Shown: positions 42,292-52,445 of the stretch, in pieces | Position numbering within the stretch: the first letter of the stretch is position 1 | Layout: each line of letters begins with the position of its first letter | DNA from: Sphingomonas tagetis | Lineage (GTDB): Bacteria > Pseudomonadota > Alphaproteobacteria > Sphingomonadales > Sphingomonadaceae | Reading direction: 5' to 3' | Assembly (NCBI RefSeq): GCF_024211275.1 | Contig: NZ_JAMLDX010000015.1 | Coordinates: 46,167-110,166, forward strand | DNA length: 64,000 bases | Program-made: the position numbers and the translations under genes | Notes under the pieces: generated by a model | Databases searched by the model: none | Told to the model about the DNA's origin: nothing | The model's input: the letters and a program-made list of their open reading frames with translations, nothing else

Positions 42292-43586
42292 CCGCCGGCG
42301 AGGATCCCAAGCCCAAGCCCGCCTATGACCGCAGCCGTCCCCACCGCGGCGAATATGCAGGTGAGCCTGTGACAAGCGAGCGCCCCGCGCTGCTCGACTT
42401 CCGCAAGCAGTGGCAGCGGCTGACCTCCGACCAGAAGCTGCGCGCCAAGCAGGTCGGGATCGCGGGCATGATCGGCGTCGCCGGCTTCGCGCTCTACACC
42501 GCGAGCTCAGGCTCGTCCGAGCCAGTGGAGACCGCGGCCAAGGCGACCAAGCTCGACATGGGCGCAGGGCTGCGCGGCGACAGCCTCGAGGTCAAGCTGC
42601 GCGGCGACCTCAAGAAGATCCTCGAGGGACAGGGCCTGCTCGGCGACCGCGTGACCGCGATCGAGGAAGGCAAGGTGAGCCCAACGACAGCTGGCGGAAC
42701 GAAGGCCGGCGAGCCCGGTCCTCTCCCGTCAGCATTCCCCGGCGACATTCCGGCTTTTCCGCCGCAGCCGCCCGACGCCCCGGCGGGCGACAATGCGCCG
42801 CCGATCCCGCCCATGCCATCGGCCCCCGAAGCGCCGCCCGCCCCGCCGGTCGAGCGTCAGGTCGGCGCGATCGGCGCGGCCACCACCGCAGTGGTGGCGC
42901 CGCAGAACGGCGGGGGCGCCGAAGGCTCAAAAAAAAAGCTGCGCACGATCTATTTGCCACCTGGTTTCATGAAAGCCCGGCTGCTCACCGGGATCGACGC
43001 GCTGGCGAGCAAGGATGCGACCAGCAATCCCGAGCCGATCATCGCGCGTGTGCAGGCCCCCGCCGTGCTCCCCAATGAGGTCAAGGCCAACCTTGCCGGC
43101 TGCTTCGTCGTCGGCAACGCCACCGGCAGCCTCGCCAAGGAGCGTGTCGAGGTCCAACTCGTGTCGATCTCGTGCATCGATTTCGAGGAGCGCGCGGTCG
43201 TCGATCAGCCGATCAAGGGCTTCTTCGTCGATGCCGACGGCAAGAAAGGCCTATCCGGCAAGGTCGTCACCCGCGCCGGCGCCACGCTCGCGCGTACCTT
43301 CATCGCCGGCACGATCGCCGGCATCGCGCAGACCGTCGAGAGCAGCGTCGGCGATGTCTCGACCTCGGCGCTGGGCTCGGTGCGTTCGCTCGATCCGGCG
43401 GACGCCGCCAAGGCCGGGATCGCGGGCGGCTTCGCCCGCTCCTCCGACAAGCTGACCGAATTCTATCTCGACCTCGCCCGTCAGGCTGGCCCCGTCGTCG
43501 AGGTCGGCGCCGCCAAGGATGTCGTCGTGGTGATCCAGGAAGGCCTCGCGCTCGAGATCAAGCCGACCGTCGGAAGCAAATTCTGA
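42288..43586 (+). CDS. traB: TraB channel scaffold (VirB10-like)
   Basis: A 432-residue protein from GTG 42288. A membrane segment near residues 56-75 (QVGIAGMIGVAGFALYTASS) is followed by a coil, a proline-rich linker (about 140-195) and a C-terminal beta domain (TIYLPPGFMKARLLTGIDAL, VQLVSISCIDFEERAVVDQP, GKKGLSGKVVTRAGATLART), the TraB/VirB10 signature that spans the periplasm. A run of nine A residues at 42929-42937 encodes part of the linker; the frame is intact there. Confidence 0.88.
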   Translation: MTAGEDPKPKPAYDRSRPHRGEYAGEPVTSERPALLDFRKQWQRLTSDQKLRAKQVGIAGMIGVAGFALYTASSGSSEPVETAAKATKLDMGAGLRGDSLEVKLRGDLKKILEGQGLLGDRVTAIEEGKVSPTTAGGTKAGEPGPLPSAFPGDIPAFPPQPPDAPAGDNAPPIPPMPSAPEAPPAPPVERQVGAIGAATTAVVAPQNGGGAEGSKKKLRTIYLPPGFMKARLLTGIDALASKDATSNPEPIIARVQAPAVLPNEVKANLAGCFVVGNATGSLAKERVEVQLVSISCIDFEERAVVDQPIKGFFVDADGKKGLSGKVVTRAGATLARTFIAGTIAGIAQTVESSVGDVSTSALGSVRSLDPADAAKAGIAGGFARSSDKLTEFYLDLARQAGPVVEVGAAKDVVVVIQEGLALEIKPTVGSKF

Positions 43587-43618
43587 TGCCCGCCCATCTT
43601 CCCATTGGAACCTGTATC

Positions 43619-44233
43619 ATGCGCCCCAAGCTCGCCGCCCGAACCCGCTGCATGACCGCACTGGCAGCGGCGCTGCTCACCCCGGCCTGCGCCACGCTCG
43701 GCTCAGTAATGTCGCCCTATTCTGAAAAGTTCAGCTGCAAGAATGACGATCACGGCCAGTGCATCCATCCCGAACGGGCGCACGACGATGCCGTTGCCGG
43801 GATCGCGTCGAAGTCAGACCCGGCTGTGACCAACGACCCGGCAATACTCAGAAAGCAGGGTTCGCCCACCCTACCCGGCGAGCGCCGCAAGGCCGCCCCG
43901 ACCGCGTTCGGCAGCTATCGCGACAGCGTCTATCGCGAACTGAAGGGCCTGCTCGAAGCGCCGGTCACGCCGATGCTCAAGCCCGCGCGCACGGTGCGGA
44001 CCCTGGTCCTTCCCTATGCCGACCGCCAGCGGCCCGACCGGCTCTATATGCCGCGTTACATCTATTCGATCCTCGACAGGCCCGCCTGGGTGGTCGGCGG
44101 CACGCTCATCTCCTCGCCCTCGCGCGCCGCGCAGGCGCCGATCCTCGGTCAGGTGCGCGAGCAGGGTGACGACGCGCCCGACGTGGCCAACCCCGCCAGC
44201 CCCGCCATTCAGGGTCTGGAGCCGCAACGATGA
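43619..44233 (+). CDS. traV: TraV outer-membrane lipoprotein
   Basis: A 204-residue protein with an N-terminal signal (MTALAAALLTPACATLGS) that has a weak lipobox (T-P-A-C), then SPYSEKFSCKNDDHGQCIHP, the TraV cysteine pattern. An alternative ATG at 43586 overlaps the traB stop. The C-terminal part (PTAFGSYRDSVYRELKGLLE, TVRTLVLPYADRQRPDRLYM) is typical of TraV in sphingomonad ICEs. It should anchor the core complex. The stop overlaps the traC start. Confidence 0.8.
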   Translation: MRPKLAARTRCMTALAAALLTPACATLGSVMSPYSEKFSCKNDDHGQCIHPERAHDDAVAGIASKSDPAVTNDPAILRKQGSPTLPGERRKAAPTAFGSYRDSVYRELKGLLEAPVTPMLKPARTVRTLVLPYADRQRPDRLYMPRYIYSILDRPAWVVGGTLISSPSRAAQAPILGQVREQGDDAPDVANPASPAIQGLEPQR

Positions 44234-46741
44234 GCGCCCGCGCCTCGAGCCTCAGCTATGCCCGGCTGCGCAACAGCGTGCGGCGCGACAGCTTCTCGGA
44301 CTTCCTGCCGCTGATCGCCTGGGACGAAGCGAGCGAGGCGTTTCTGTGCGTCGACGATTGCTGGGGACATGGCTGGGAGATCATCCCCAGCGCCTACATG
44401 TTCGCGCATGTGCAGGGCGCGCTGCAGGGCCTGCTCAACGTGCATTTCCCCGACGGGACGGTGCTGCAGCTGCACACTTTTCGCCGACCCGCTGATCGAC
44501 GATACGCTCGACGCGTTCCTTGATCTCAAGACCCGCGACGATCCGCTGATCCAGGCTTCGGCGCGGCAGACGCGCGCCTATTTGAGCGCGGGCCGCGACG
44601 GGCTCAAGGCGCTTCACGACATCCCGGTGCGCAACTTCCGCACCTTCCTCTCGATCAAGACGCGCCGCCCGCTCGACGAGGATCTGCGGCGCCAGGTCGA
44701 GGAGCAGCTCGCCAAGCTCGGCATCCGCCGGCTCGCGCCCGAGGAGATGATCGCCTTCTATCGGCGCGTGTTCAACGGGGTCAGCGAGGCCGCGCCCGGC
44801 GTGTTCGCCGATGGCGCCACGCTCGACGCGCCGCCGATCTCCAAGCAGATCATCGATGCCGGACCCGATCTCGCGTTCGAGGGCCCGGAGGTCTTTCTCG
44901 GCAACCAGGTCGCGCGCTGCCTGACGCCCAAGGCGCCAGCGCGCCGGATCACGGCGGAGCGCGCCAACCGGCTGCTCGGCGGGATGCGCGGCAGCGCCGA
45001 GGACAGCGACCAGATCGGCGGCCCGTTCCTCTACACGCTCAACATCCTGTTCGATCACTCGCAGTTCGAGATCCACAAGCGCGCGCAAATCCTCTCGGCG
45101 CAAAAGGCGGCGGGCTCGTTCGCGGTCGAGGTCGGCAAGCAGATCGAAGAGATCGGCTGGATTCTGGATGAGGCCGGCAACTCCAAGTTCGTGCGAGTCA
45201 TCCCGTGCCTCTGGGTGTTCGGTCGCGACCGCCATCATGCGCGCGAACTCGCCGCGCGCGCCAAGCGGCTCTGGGAAAGCGAGCCGCTGCCCTTCTCGAT
45301 GCAGGAGGAGAGCTATCTCAACCCGACGCTGCTGGTGATGAGCCTGCCGTTCGGCCTCTATGCCGACCGCACCACGCTGCGCATGCTCGAGCGCGATTTC
45401 CGCATGCCGGTCAAGGCAGCGGTGCTGATGGCGCCGATCCAGACCGATTTTCGCGGCGGCGGCCGGCCGGCGCTGCTCTACACCGGCCGCAAGGGCCAGC
45501 TCGTCACGCTCGACCTGTTCGACCCGCGCATCAACAATTACAACTTCATCGTCTCGGCCGAGAGCGGCGCAGGCAAGAGCTTCCTGCTCAACAATCTCTG
45601 CCAGCAATATTATGCCTGCTCGGCGCTGATCCGGATCATCGATATCGGCGGCAGCTACCGTAAGCTCTGCACGCTCTGCTCGGGCCGCTATATCGATATC
45701 GGCGAGGAGCGGATGGTGCTGAACCCGTTCGACATGGGGCTCGCGCTCGATGGCGACGACAAGCAGTCCGCCATCACTATGGCCGTGGCGATCGTCGCCG
45801 AGATGGCCAACGCCTCGACGCGCAAGGGCGTGACCACCTCCGAGTGGAACCTGCTCAAATCCGCGGTGCAATGGACGATCTATACCGGCCGCGCCGATTA
45901 TGGCGTCGATGCGGTGCGTCAATGGCTCGGCACCTATCCGGCCAACACCAGCAGCGAGCTCGACCGTGTCGACCATCTCGTCCCGCTGGCGCGCGAGCTT
46001 GCCTTCAACCTGCGCGATTTCGGGTCGGACGGCGCCTATGGCCATTTCTTCAACGGCGCCTCGACCTTCGACATCCGCAACGACGAGTTCGTCGTGCTCG
46101 AACTCGAGCGCCTGAAATCGATGCCGGACCTATTCAACGTCATCGTGATGGTGGTGGTAAACGCGGTCACCCAGGAACTTTATCTTTCCGGACGCGACCG
46201 CCCGCGCTTCGTGCTGTGCGACGAGGCAGCGCAGTTCATGACCCGCACCGATGGCCAGGACCTCTCGAGGCTCGCCGAGGCGTTCGGCCAAGGCTATCGC
46301 CGCGCCCGTAAATATCGCGGCTCGTTCGGCATCGTGCTGCAGTCGATGAACGACCTCCAGCTGTTCGGCGGCACGGGTCAGGTCATCCTCGAAAATGCCG
46401 CGACCCGGTTTCTGCTGCAGGGCTCGACCTATGACAAGGCGGTCGAGAACAAGATCCTCGACTATTCGGGCTTCGTCCTCGAACTCCTGAAATCGGTCCG
46501 CAATTCCAAGCCCAATTACAGCGAGGTGTTCATCGACTCCCCGCTGGGCCTCGGCATCGCGCGGCTCGTGGTCGATCCCTTCTCCTACTGGATCAACACC
46601 TCGGCGCCCGAGGAAGTCGCCGCGTTCGACGCGCTGATCCGGCAGGGGCTCTCCCCGCTCGAATCGGTCTGCGCGCTGGCCGGGGTCGATCCCGCCACGA
46701 TCCTCGGCACCAGCCATCAGCTCAACATCGGGAGGGCATGA
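44230..46741 (+). pseudogene. traC: TraC ATPase gene, frameshifted near its 5' end
   Basis: TraC is the VirB4-type ATPase that powers pilus assembly. The reading frame from ATG 44230 (SFSDFLPLIAWDEASEAFLC, NVHFPDGTVLQLHTF) breaks at the TTTT run at 44478-44481. The rest continues in another frame from FADPLIDDTLDAFLDLKTRD to the stop at 46741. Removing one T restores a single protein of normal length. The ATPase part is complete, with SGAGKSF near 45565-45585 and FVLCDEAAQF near 46210. This is a real 1-base insertion, a sequencing error, or recoding; the rest of the gene shows no decay. Confidence 0.85.
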
Positions 46742-47073
46742 CCATGCGCCAGAAATCCCATGTCCATCCCGGCCAGCTGCCGCTGCAATTCGACAGCCAG
46801 GCCGAGCTCGAGCGGCTGATTGAACGCCGCGTCGCGCAGCGGTTCGAGGCCGAGGCGTTTCGCTGGCGGTTGCGTATTGTGATGATCGAGACGCTGCTGC
46901 TCGCCAGCCTCGTGCTCATGGCTGGTCTCGCGCTGGGCCAGCCTATCCACACTGTAGTGCGGGCCGCAGTCCTGGTCGGCGCCTCCTGCTTCGCAGCGGG
47001 CATGCTCCTGCTTGGCCTGTCCTTCTCCGGCACGCGCCTGTTCGCGCGGCTGCGCCGCGGGAGGCCGCAATGA
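46738..47073 (+). CDS. Membrane protein of the tra operon
   Basis: A 111-residue protein with an amphipathic N-terminal part (QLPLQFDSQAELERLIERRV) and two hydrophobic segments (IETLLLASLVLMAGLALG, AAVLVGASCFAAGMLLLGLS). It is packed between traC and the next small gene with overlaps at both ends. The position is that of small F-type accessory genes between traC and traW (TrbI in F), but the family is not recognised. Confidence 0.55.
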   Translation: MTMRQKSHVHPGQLPLQFDSQAELERLIERRVAQRFEAEAFRWRLRIVMIETLLLASLVLMAGLALGQPIHTVVRAAVLVGASCFAAGMLLLGLSFSGTRLFARLRRGRPQ

Positions 47074-47297
47074 ACGGTCTCGTCTCGCCCGAGCCCTCGC
47101 CCGCCGCGCTGCGGCTCGCGGTCGGCAGCTATGTGCTGCTGTTCGTCGAGCTCTATCTCGCCATGCTGCGGCCGGACCTCGCGCTCGACCTGCGCTGGAT
47201 CGTCTGGCTGGTCACCTTCGTCTCGGGCGCCTCGTTCATGATCGCGCTGTGCGGCCTGCCCCGTCCGGAAGATTTCGGAGGCGGCGATGAACGCTGA
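47070..47297 (+). CDS. Small membrane protein of the tra operon
   Basis: A 75-residue protein with two hydrophobic segments (LAVGSYVLLFVELYLAML, WIVWLVTFVSGASFMIALCG). It overlaps both neighbours by 4 and 11 bases. Family and role are unknown; its place in the operon suggests part of the mating apparatus. Confidence 0.5.
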   Translation: MNGLVSPEPSPAALRLAVGSYVLLFVELYLAMLRPDLALDLRWIVWLVTFVSGASFMIALCGLPRPEDFGGGDER

Positions 47298-47967
47298 CGC
47301 CGCACCGCGCTGGATCGTCATAGCGCAAGGCTGCACCATCGCCGCGCTGCTCGCCGGCGCCATGCTGATCGGCGTGGCCGGTGCTGCCGCCGCCCCGGCG
47401 CAGCATCAACCCGCATCAACTTCGACCATCGGCCGCACCTGGCCGATCGCCGAACCCGACGCGATGGCCGAGATCGCCGCCAGGGTCGCGAAGCAACCCA
47501 GGGATATGCGCGCGCAGTTCGGGCCGCGCAACAACTGGTCGGCACTTCGCGCCGCCGCGCTCGATCCCGCGCCTGCCGACCGGGTCCGCACCGTGGTGCC
47601 CTTCTACACGCTCGACTTCGACGTGAAGCTGCCCGACGGGCGCATGCTCTATCCCAAGGGCTACAGCTTCAATCCGCTGACCTATGTCAAGCTGCCGCAG
47701 CGGCTGGTGATCGCGCATCCACGCGATCTCGCCTGGGCGCTCGAGGCCGCACGGCCATCGGACTTCGTAATCGTCACCGCCGGCGATGCGATCGAGCTTG
47801 GCGAACGTACCGGCCGCGCGATCTACCTGCTCGAAGAGCGGATGAAGGACCGGCTCGGGCTCACGGTCGCTCCGGTGATCGTCGCCCAGTCGGGCCACAA
47901 GCTCGTCCTGACCGAGTTCGGCCCGCGCAGCCGTGCCGCCACCCTCAAGGCAGGCACCGTCAAATGA
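47287..47967 (+). CDS. traW: TraW pilus assembly protein
   Basis: A 226-residue secreted protein. After the signal (IAALLAGAMLIGVAGAAAAP) comes IGRTWPIAEPDAMAEIAARV, the hallmark TraW opening, and later PLTYVKLPQRLVIAHP and PVIVAQSGHKLVLTEFGPRS. TraW works with TraU and TrbC in pilus assembly and extension. It overlaps traU by 4 bases. Confidence 0.88.
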   Translation: MNADAAPRWIVIAQGCTIAALLAGAMLIGVAGAAAAPAQHQPASTSTIGRTWPIAEPDAMAEIAARVAKQPRDMRAQFGPRNNWSALRAAALDPAPADRVRTVVPFYTLDFDVKLPDGRMLYPKGYSFNPLTYVKLPQRLVIAHPRDLAWALEAARPSDFVIVTAGDAIELGERTGRAIYLLEERMKDRLGLTVAPVIVAQSGHKLVLTEFGPRSRAATLKAGTVK

Positions 47968-48980
47968 TCCGCCGCGCCCGCCTCCTGCTCTCGGCACTGA
48001 CACTCGGCGTCGCCGCGCCGCTCTTCGTTGCGCAGCCTGCACAGGCCTCGAAATGCCCGACCAGCACGATGTTCAACCCGATCACCAAGGTACGCTGGAA
48101 CTGCATCTTCCCGATCACCATCGGCGGGGTGCGCATCGGCAGCCATGACAAGCTCGACAAGGCGCTCGACGCGCAATCGGCTTCGGCACCGCTCTGCGCC
48201 TGCCGCAAGGGCGCGCAATTCTGGTTCGGCGTCAAAGTCTCCTTCTGGTCGCCCAACCGGATGGTCGATGTCGTGACCGAGCCCGGCTGCATGATGGCGC
48301 TTGGCGCCGACATCATGGCGACTGACGGCAAGCTGCAGGGCAGCCAGAGTTCGATTTCCGATGGAACAAACACGCGCAAGATGTTCGCTCAAATGCATTA
48401 TTACATCTCGCCGGTCTGGAAGATGCTCGACATGTTCACCGACCTGCCGTGCATCGAGGATGACGGCTTCGACGTCGCCCTGATCACCGAAGTGCTGCCG
48501 ACCTGGCAGTCGGGTACCTTGGGCGCGATCATCCAGCCCGAGGCGATCCTGTTCGGCAATCCCGCCGCCGGGCTCGCCTGCATGGCCGACAGCGCGGCGG
48601 CGGCCGCCGGCAAGGTCATCGATCCGCTCTTCTGGTGCATGGGGAGCTGGGGATCGACCTATCCGATCGCGGGCGACATCCATTTCGGCGACAGCGTCGA
48701 GGCGTGGGCGGGGCTGGCGGCGCGCGGCACCTTCATGATGGGGCGCTTGGGCGCGCTCACGATCAGCTCGAGCGATGGCTGCTCGTTCCGTCCAAGCCCG
48801 ATCTGGACCAAGTCGCGCTACAAGCTCCAGCTGATGGAGCCGGTCAAGGGCGGCAAGTGCGTCAATATCGGCCGGCCCGGCGCGCTCTGGACGAGCGGCA
48901 AGCACGCCCCGGGCCAGGACAACGCCCAATTCATGCTCTTCGAAAAGGTGATCTGCTGCGCCGGAATCCCGGTGCCATGA
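47964..48980 (+). CDS. traU: TraU mating-pair protein
   Basis: A 338-residue secreted cysteine-rich protein: signal peptide ending AQA-S, then KCPTSTMFNPITKVRWNCIF, CACRKGAQFWFGVKVSFWSP, and a C-terminal GQDNAQFMLFEKVICCAG, the TraU signature. About ten cysteines explain the need for the DsbC-like protein. It overlaps the traN gene by 4 bases. Confidence 0.9.
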   Translation: MIRRARLLLSALTLGVAAPLFVAQPAQASKCPTSTMFNPITKVRWNCIFPITIGGVRIGSHDKLDKALDAQSASAPLCACRKGAQFWFGVKVSFWSPNRMVDVVTEPGCMMALGADIMATDGKLQGSQSSISDGTNTRKMFAQMHYYISPVWKMLDMFTDLPCIEDDGFDVALITEVLPTWQSGTLGAIIQPEAILFGNPAAGLACMADSAAAAAGKVIDPLFWCMGSWGSTYPIAGDIHFGDSVEAWAGLAARGTFMMGRLGALTISSSDGCSFRPSPIWTKSRYKLQLMEPVKGGKCVNIGRPGALWTSGKHAPGQDNAQFMLFEKVICCAGIPVP

Positions 48981-51105
48981 GCCGATCGCTTCCCCCATGT
49001 CGCGCGCATCCGGCCGGTGTTGTTCGGTCTGCCCGCCAAGGCCTGGATGGCCGCTGGCTGGTGCGCGAGACAGGAGCGGCGCCGCATCGCCCCCGCGGCG
49101 CCGCTCCACCCCTGGCCAGCGCGGCCGCGCCCCTCCGACGGAGCGCGTTCCTCTCCCAGGCCCGCCCCGTTGCGGCCGCGCTGGTCTTTATTGTGCTTCA
49201 CGCACAAGCTCAGGCGCAGCAACAACCCGAGACGCAGAGCGTTGAGGATCGCGCGCAGGCAGCCGCCGCGGCGTCGCGCGCCCGGTCAAGCGACAGCGAG
49301 GCGATCCAGCGCAACTATGTGACGCCGGGTCTCGCCGGACAGCCGATCGCGACGATCGATGGCAAGCGCAACTTCAACTCCAGCCTCGCCTGTCAGAAGA
49401 CCGCGACCTTGCTCGAGATCATCGCGCAGCCTGGCGCGACCGGCGATTTGATGCACGTCCAGATCGCGCGCGACACCGATCTCGACGGCGCGGTCGACAG
49501 CCGCTCGACGCTGCCGGTTCCCGTGTCGGGCCTGTGCGCCAATGGCGTGATCGCTTGCGATCCCGGCACCTGGACGCAATGCAAGCCGTTCCGCTGGGAC
49601 GTAGATGCGGACCGCAACCTCAAGCTCAGCGCGGCGCCGCTGACCGAGCTTGCCGGCTGCTATTGCATCAACAACAGCTGCGGAACGAACCTCGCCTGGG
49701 GCAACCTCGCTGGCGTGCTGCGCGATCTTGGCGGCGGGATGATCGGTGCGCTCACCACAGCCGATCCCCGGCTCGGCGTGGCGCAGGCGGTCATCGAGGG
49801 GCCGGTCATCCGCTATACCGGCGCGCAGACCACCGCCTGCACCGCCAGCCCCGCGCTGCCGCAAAGCAGCTATCGCGCGAACCCCCAAATCATCGCGGCA
49901 GACGCCGCGGCTGCGGCCGCCAACAGCGGCCTGTTCCAGACCCTTTCAGGCTCACCCGCTGGACTCGGCAAGGCGCAGCAGGTGCGCCATTGCACGATCG
50001 AGCGCCAGGTCACGGTCGAAGGCGCTGACCTCGACGCCATCGTGCAGCGCGTGTTGGGCGGCTACGCGACCACGCGCACCGGCAACACCATCGAATATCT
50101 GATGGGCTCGCCCGGGGACAATTCGCTGCGTGGTGGCAATTGCAGCCTGATCGACTTCCGCATGACGCTCCGGGTCGAGGACCCCGATCGCATCACTGGC
50201 GCGCGCCTACTCGACTATTATGCCGATGACTGGGCGCAGATCCGTGTCGATGGCACGCTGGTCGCCTCCGGCCCGGCGCCATGGAGTTCGCAAGGCCTGC
50301 CGCCCGGCAAGTGCGAGCGCTCTGGCGCGTTTCATGCCAGCCCCAATCTCGACCTCAAGCCCTGGCTGACCAAAGGCGATCATGAAATCTGGCTGCGCGT
50401 CGCGGTCGCCGATGGCGGTGAGGCGCGCGCCCGGGTCGGAATCGAGATCGATGACAGCTGCCGCACGCGCGAGCAGATCGTCGACCAGTGCGGCATCCTC
50501 GACCGCGACACCAAGTGCCGCATCTCGGACGAGTTCGTCGATGGCGTCCAGACCTTCCGCAACGGCATCAACACGGGCCTGCGCCCGCTGCCACAAGTCC
50601 GTCAGTTCGGCGCCTCGGCCTGCGCGGTGACACTGCAACGGGACTTCTTCCAGCGCGACCGCATTTATCGCTGCGAGATCGACAGCAGCGCGGTTCCCGC
50701 ACACCGGACTTGAGCCGCGGGGCTTATATCCTCGGCCGCTCGACCGAGACGCTGCTCGCGGACCGCACGCGCACCGCCGCCGGCGGCACGGCCGAAACCA
50801 CCAGACCCTTCTCGCTGCCCGACCGCGGCTCGGTGCCGGCGTGCGAGCCGATCTGCAAGACGCGCGCGCCCAAGATCAACACCCAAACCGCCCTGCAGGG
50901 CGTGATCGGAACCCAGCAAAATGATCCAGCCTCGTTCGACACCTTCTACCATAGCTGCGGCACCGCCAATGTCTGTCCGCTCGGCCCCGGCGAGGAGCTG
51001 GTCTCGGCGTGCGGCTGCCTCGACGATTTCCCGGAGGCGGTCGTGATGATGCAGACCGTCCGCCTTGCCGGCGCCGACCTCACCTGCACGGCGGCACCGC
51101 AATGA
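48977..51105 (+). pseudogene. traN: TraN-like mating-pair gene, frameshifted near its 3' end
   Basis: The frame from ATG 48977 runs 578 residues and stops at 50713. The TraN-like C-terminal part continues in another frame to 51105 (CEPICKTRAPKINTQTALQG, GTANVCPLGPGEELVSACGC, LDDFPEAVVMMQTVRLAGAD). Removing a CA pair in CACACC near 50699-50704 joins the two (AVPAPDLSRGAYILG). A signal-like segment (VAAALVFIVLHAQAQAQ) lies far from the ATG, so the true start may be later. The protein is cysteine-rich and would stabilise mating pairs from the recipient side. Either a natural lesion or a base-call error. Confidence 0.75.
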
Positions 51106-52445
51106 GCGAGCGCAGCTGGTTCCCGCCGTCAAAGGTGGCGCTGCTGCTGGCCGCCTTGCTGACCTTCCTGATCGTCACGCAGACGGCGTCGGCCCGAGCC
51201 TTTGGTGAACTAGTGTCGTCCGCGCCCGGGACCGCGCAAGTCCTCCCGCAGCTGCCAGACGAAACTGGGCCGACCGAGCCGGTGCCGCTACCCGGCCAGG
51301 TCGAACCGCCGATGCAGCCGCCCGATCCGGGTTTGCCACCGGCACCCCCGCTCCCCGAAGAACCGGTGCCGCCGCCCAGCGAGCCGCCACCGCCGCCGCC
51401 CGCCGGCACGCCGTTCGATCCGGCCCCGGCGCAGCTGTGCGCCGCCGATCTCAACGGCAATGGCGATGCCGCCGACAGCGGCGAGGTCGCGGCCTGTATG
51501 CCGACCGCCAGCGCGCCTGGCTGGCTCTGTCCGTTGCAGCAAATGGCCTGCGAGGCTCAACCGGACGGGCAGTTTAGCTGCCCGCTAGGCGACCAGCATG
51601 GTTGCGCGGTCCCGCTCGGCGGCGGCGCGCCGAGCTGCTCGCCCAATCTCTGCGCCGATCCCGCGGCCAATCCGGTCGAGCAAGTGCCACCGATCGACGA
51701 TGCCGGCACCCCGGCCGATGGCGGTGTCGATGCCGAGGGCAATTGCCTTGGCCGGATCGAGATCTTCAGCGGCCGCGGCATGCGCTGCCGGCCGCCGGGG
51801 CTCGGCGTGACCTTCAAGAATTGCTGCAAGGACAAGGGCAGGATCATCAAGGATGGGATGGGTTCATCGATTACGTCGATCGGCACCAAGATCGCGGTGG
51901 TGAAGGGCGTGTTCAACGGCATGAGCGCGGCATTTGCCGCGTTCAAGGCAGGCGCCACGGCGAACCAGGCGGCGAGCGCGGGCGCCAATGCGCTGATCCT
52001 CGGTTTCGATCCCACCTCGATCGCGATCAGCCTCGCCATCAACTTCATGGTCGAGCTGCTGTTCTCGGGCTGCGACCAGCAGGATATGGAAACCGCGATG
52101 CTGCGCGGGTCGGGCATGTGCCACGAGGTCGGCAGCTACTGCACGGCGAGTTTCCTCGGGATCTGCCTGCAAAAGGCCAAGGGCCATTGCTGCTTCAACA
52201 CCAAGCTCGGCCGCATCATCCAGGAACAGGGTCGCCCGCAGCTCAAATCGTTCAACGGCGTCGGCTGGGGCACGCCACGCAAGCCGAGGTGCCGCGGCTT
52301 CACGCCCGAGGAGTTTCAGGCGCTCGATTTCGCAAAGATGGATCTGAGCGAATATTATGCGGACATCGAAAGCCGCGCGGCGTCGCAAATCCAGATCGAT
52401 ATGAAGGACAAGATCGATGCGTATCTCAACGCGGTCGGCGAATAG
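51102..52445 (+). CDS. traN: TraN C-terminal-type mating-pair protein
   Basis: A 447-residue secreted protein. A signal/membrane segment (VALLLAALLTFLIVTQTASA) is followed by a long proline-rich linker, then a cysteine-rich domain: CCKDKGRIIKDG, CDQQDMETAMLRGSGMCHEV, GSYCTASFLGICLQKAKGHC, CCFNTKLGRIIQEQGRPQL and PEEFQALDFAKMDLSEYYAD. That ending is the classical TraN C-terminal pattern, so TraN function here seems spread over two genes. It overlaps the previous gene by 4 bases and trbC by 29. Confidence 0.75.
   Translation: MSERSWFPPSKVALLLAALLTFLIVTQTASARAFGELVSSAPGTAQVLPQLPDETGPTEPVPLPGQVEPPMQPPDPGLPPAPPLPEEPVPPPSEPPPPPPAGTPFDPAPAQLCAADLNGNGDAADSGEVAACMPTASAPGWLCPLQQMACEAQPDGQFSCPLGDQHGCAVPLGGGAPSCSPNLCADPAANPVEQVPPIDDAGTPADGGVDAEGNCLGRIEIFSGRGMRCRPPGLGVTFKNCCKDKGRIIKDGMGSSITSIGTKIAVVKGVFNGMSAAFAAFKAGATANQAASAGANALILGFDPTSIAISLAINFMVELLFSGCDQQDMETAMLRGSGMCHEVGSYCTASFLGICLQKAKGHCCFNTKLGRIIQEQGRPQLKSFNGVGWGTPRKPRCRGFTPEEFQALDFAKMDLSEYYADIESRAASQIQIDMKDKIDAYLNAVGE

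Noticed and set aside
44435..46045. 536-codon open frame on the minus strand
   Set aside because: It lies fully antisense to traC; long antisense frames are expected from the codon bias of high-GC coding DNA. The product is arginine/leucine-rich and matches no family.
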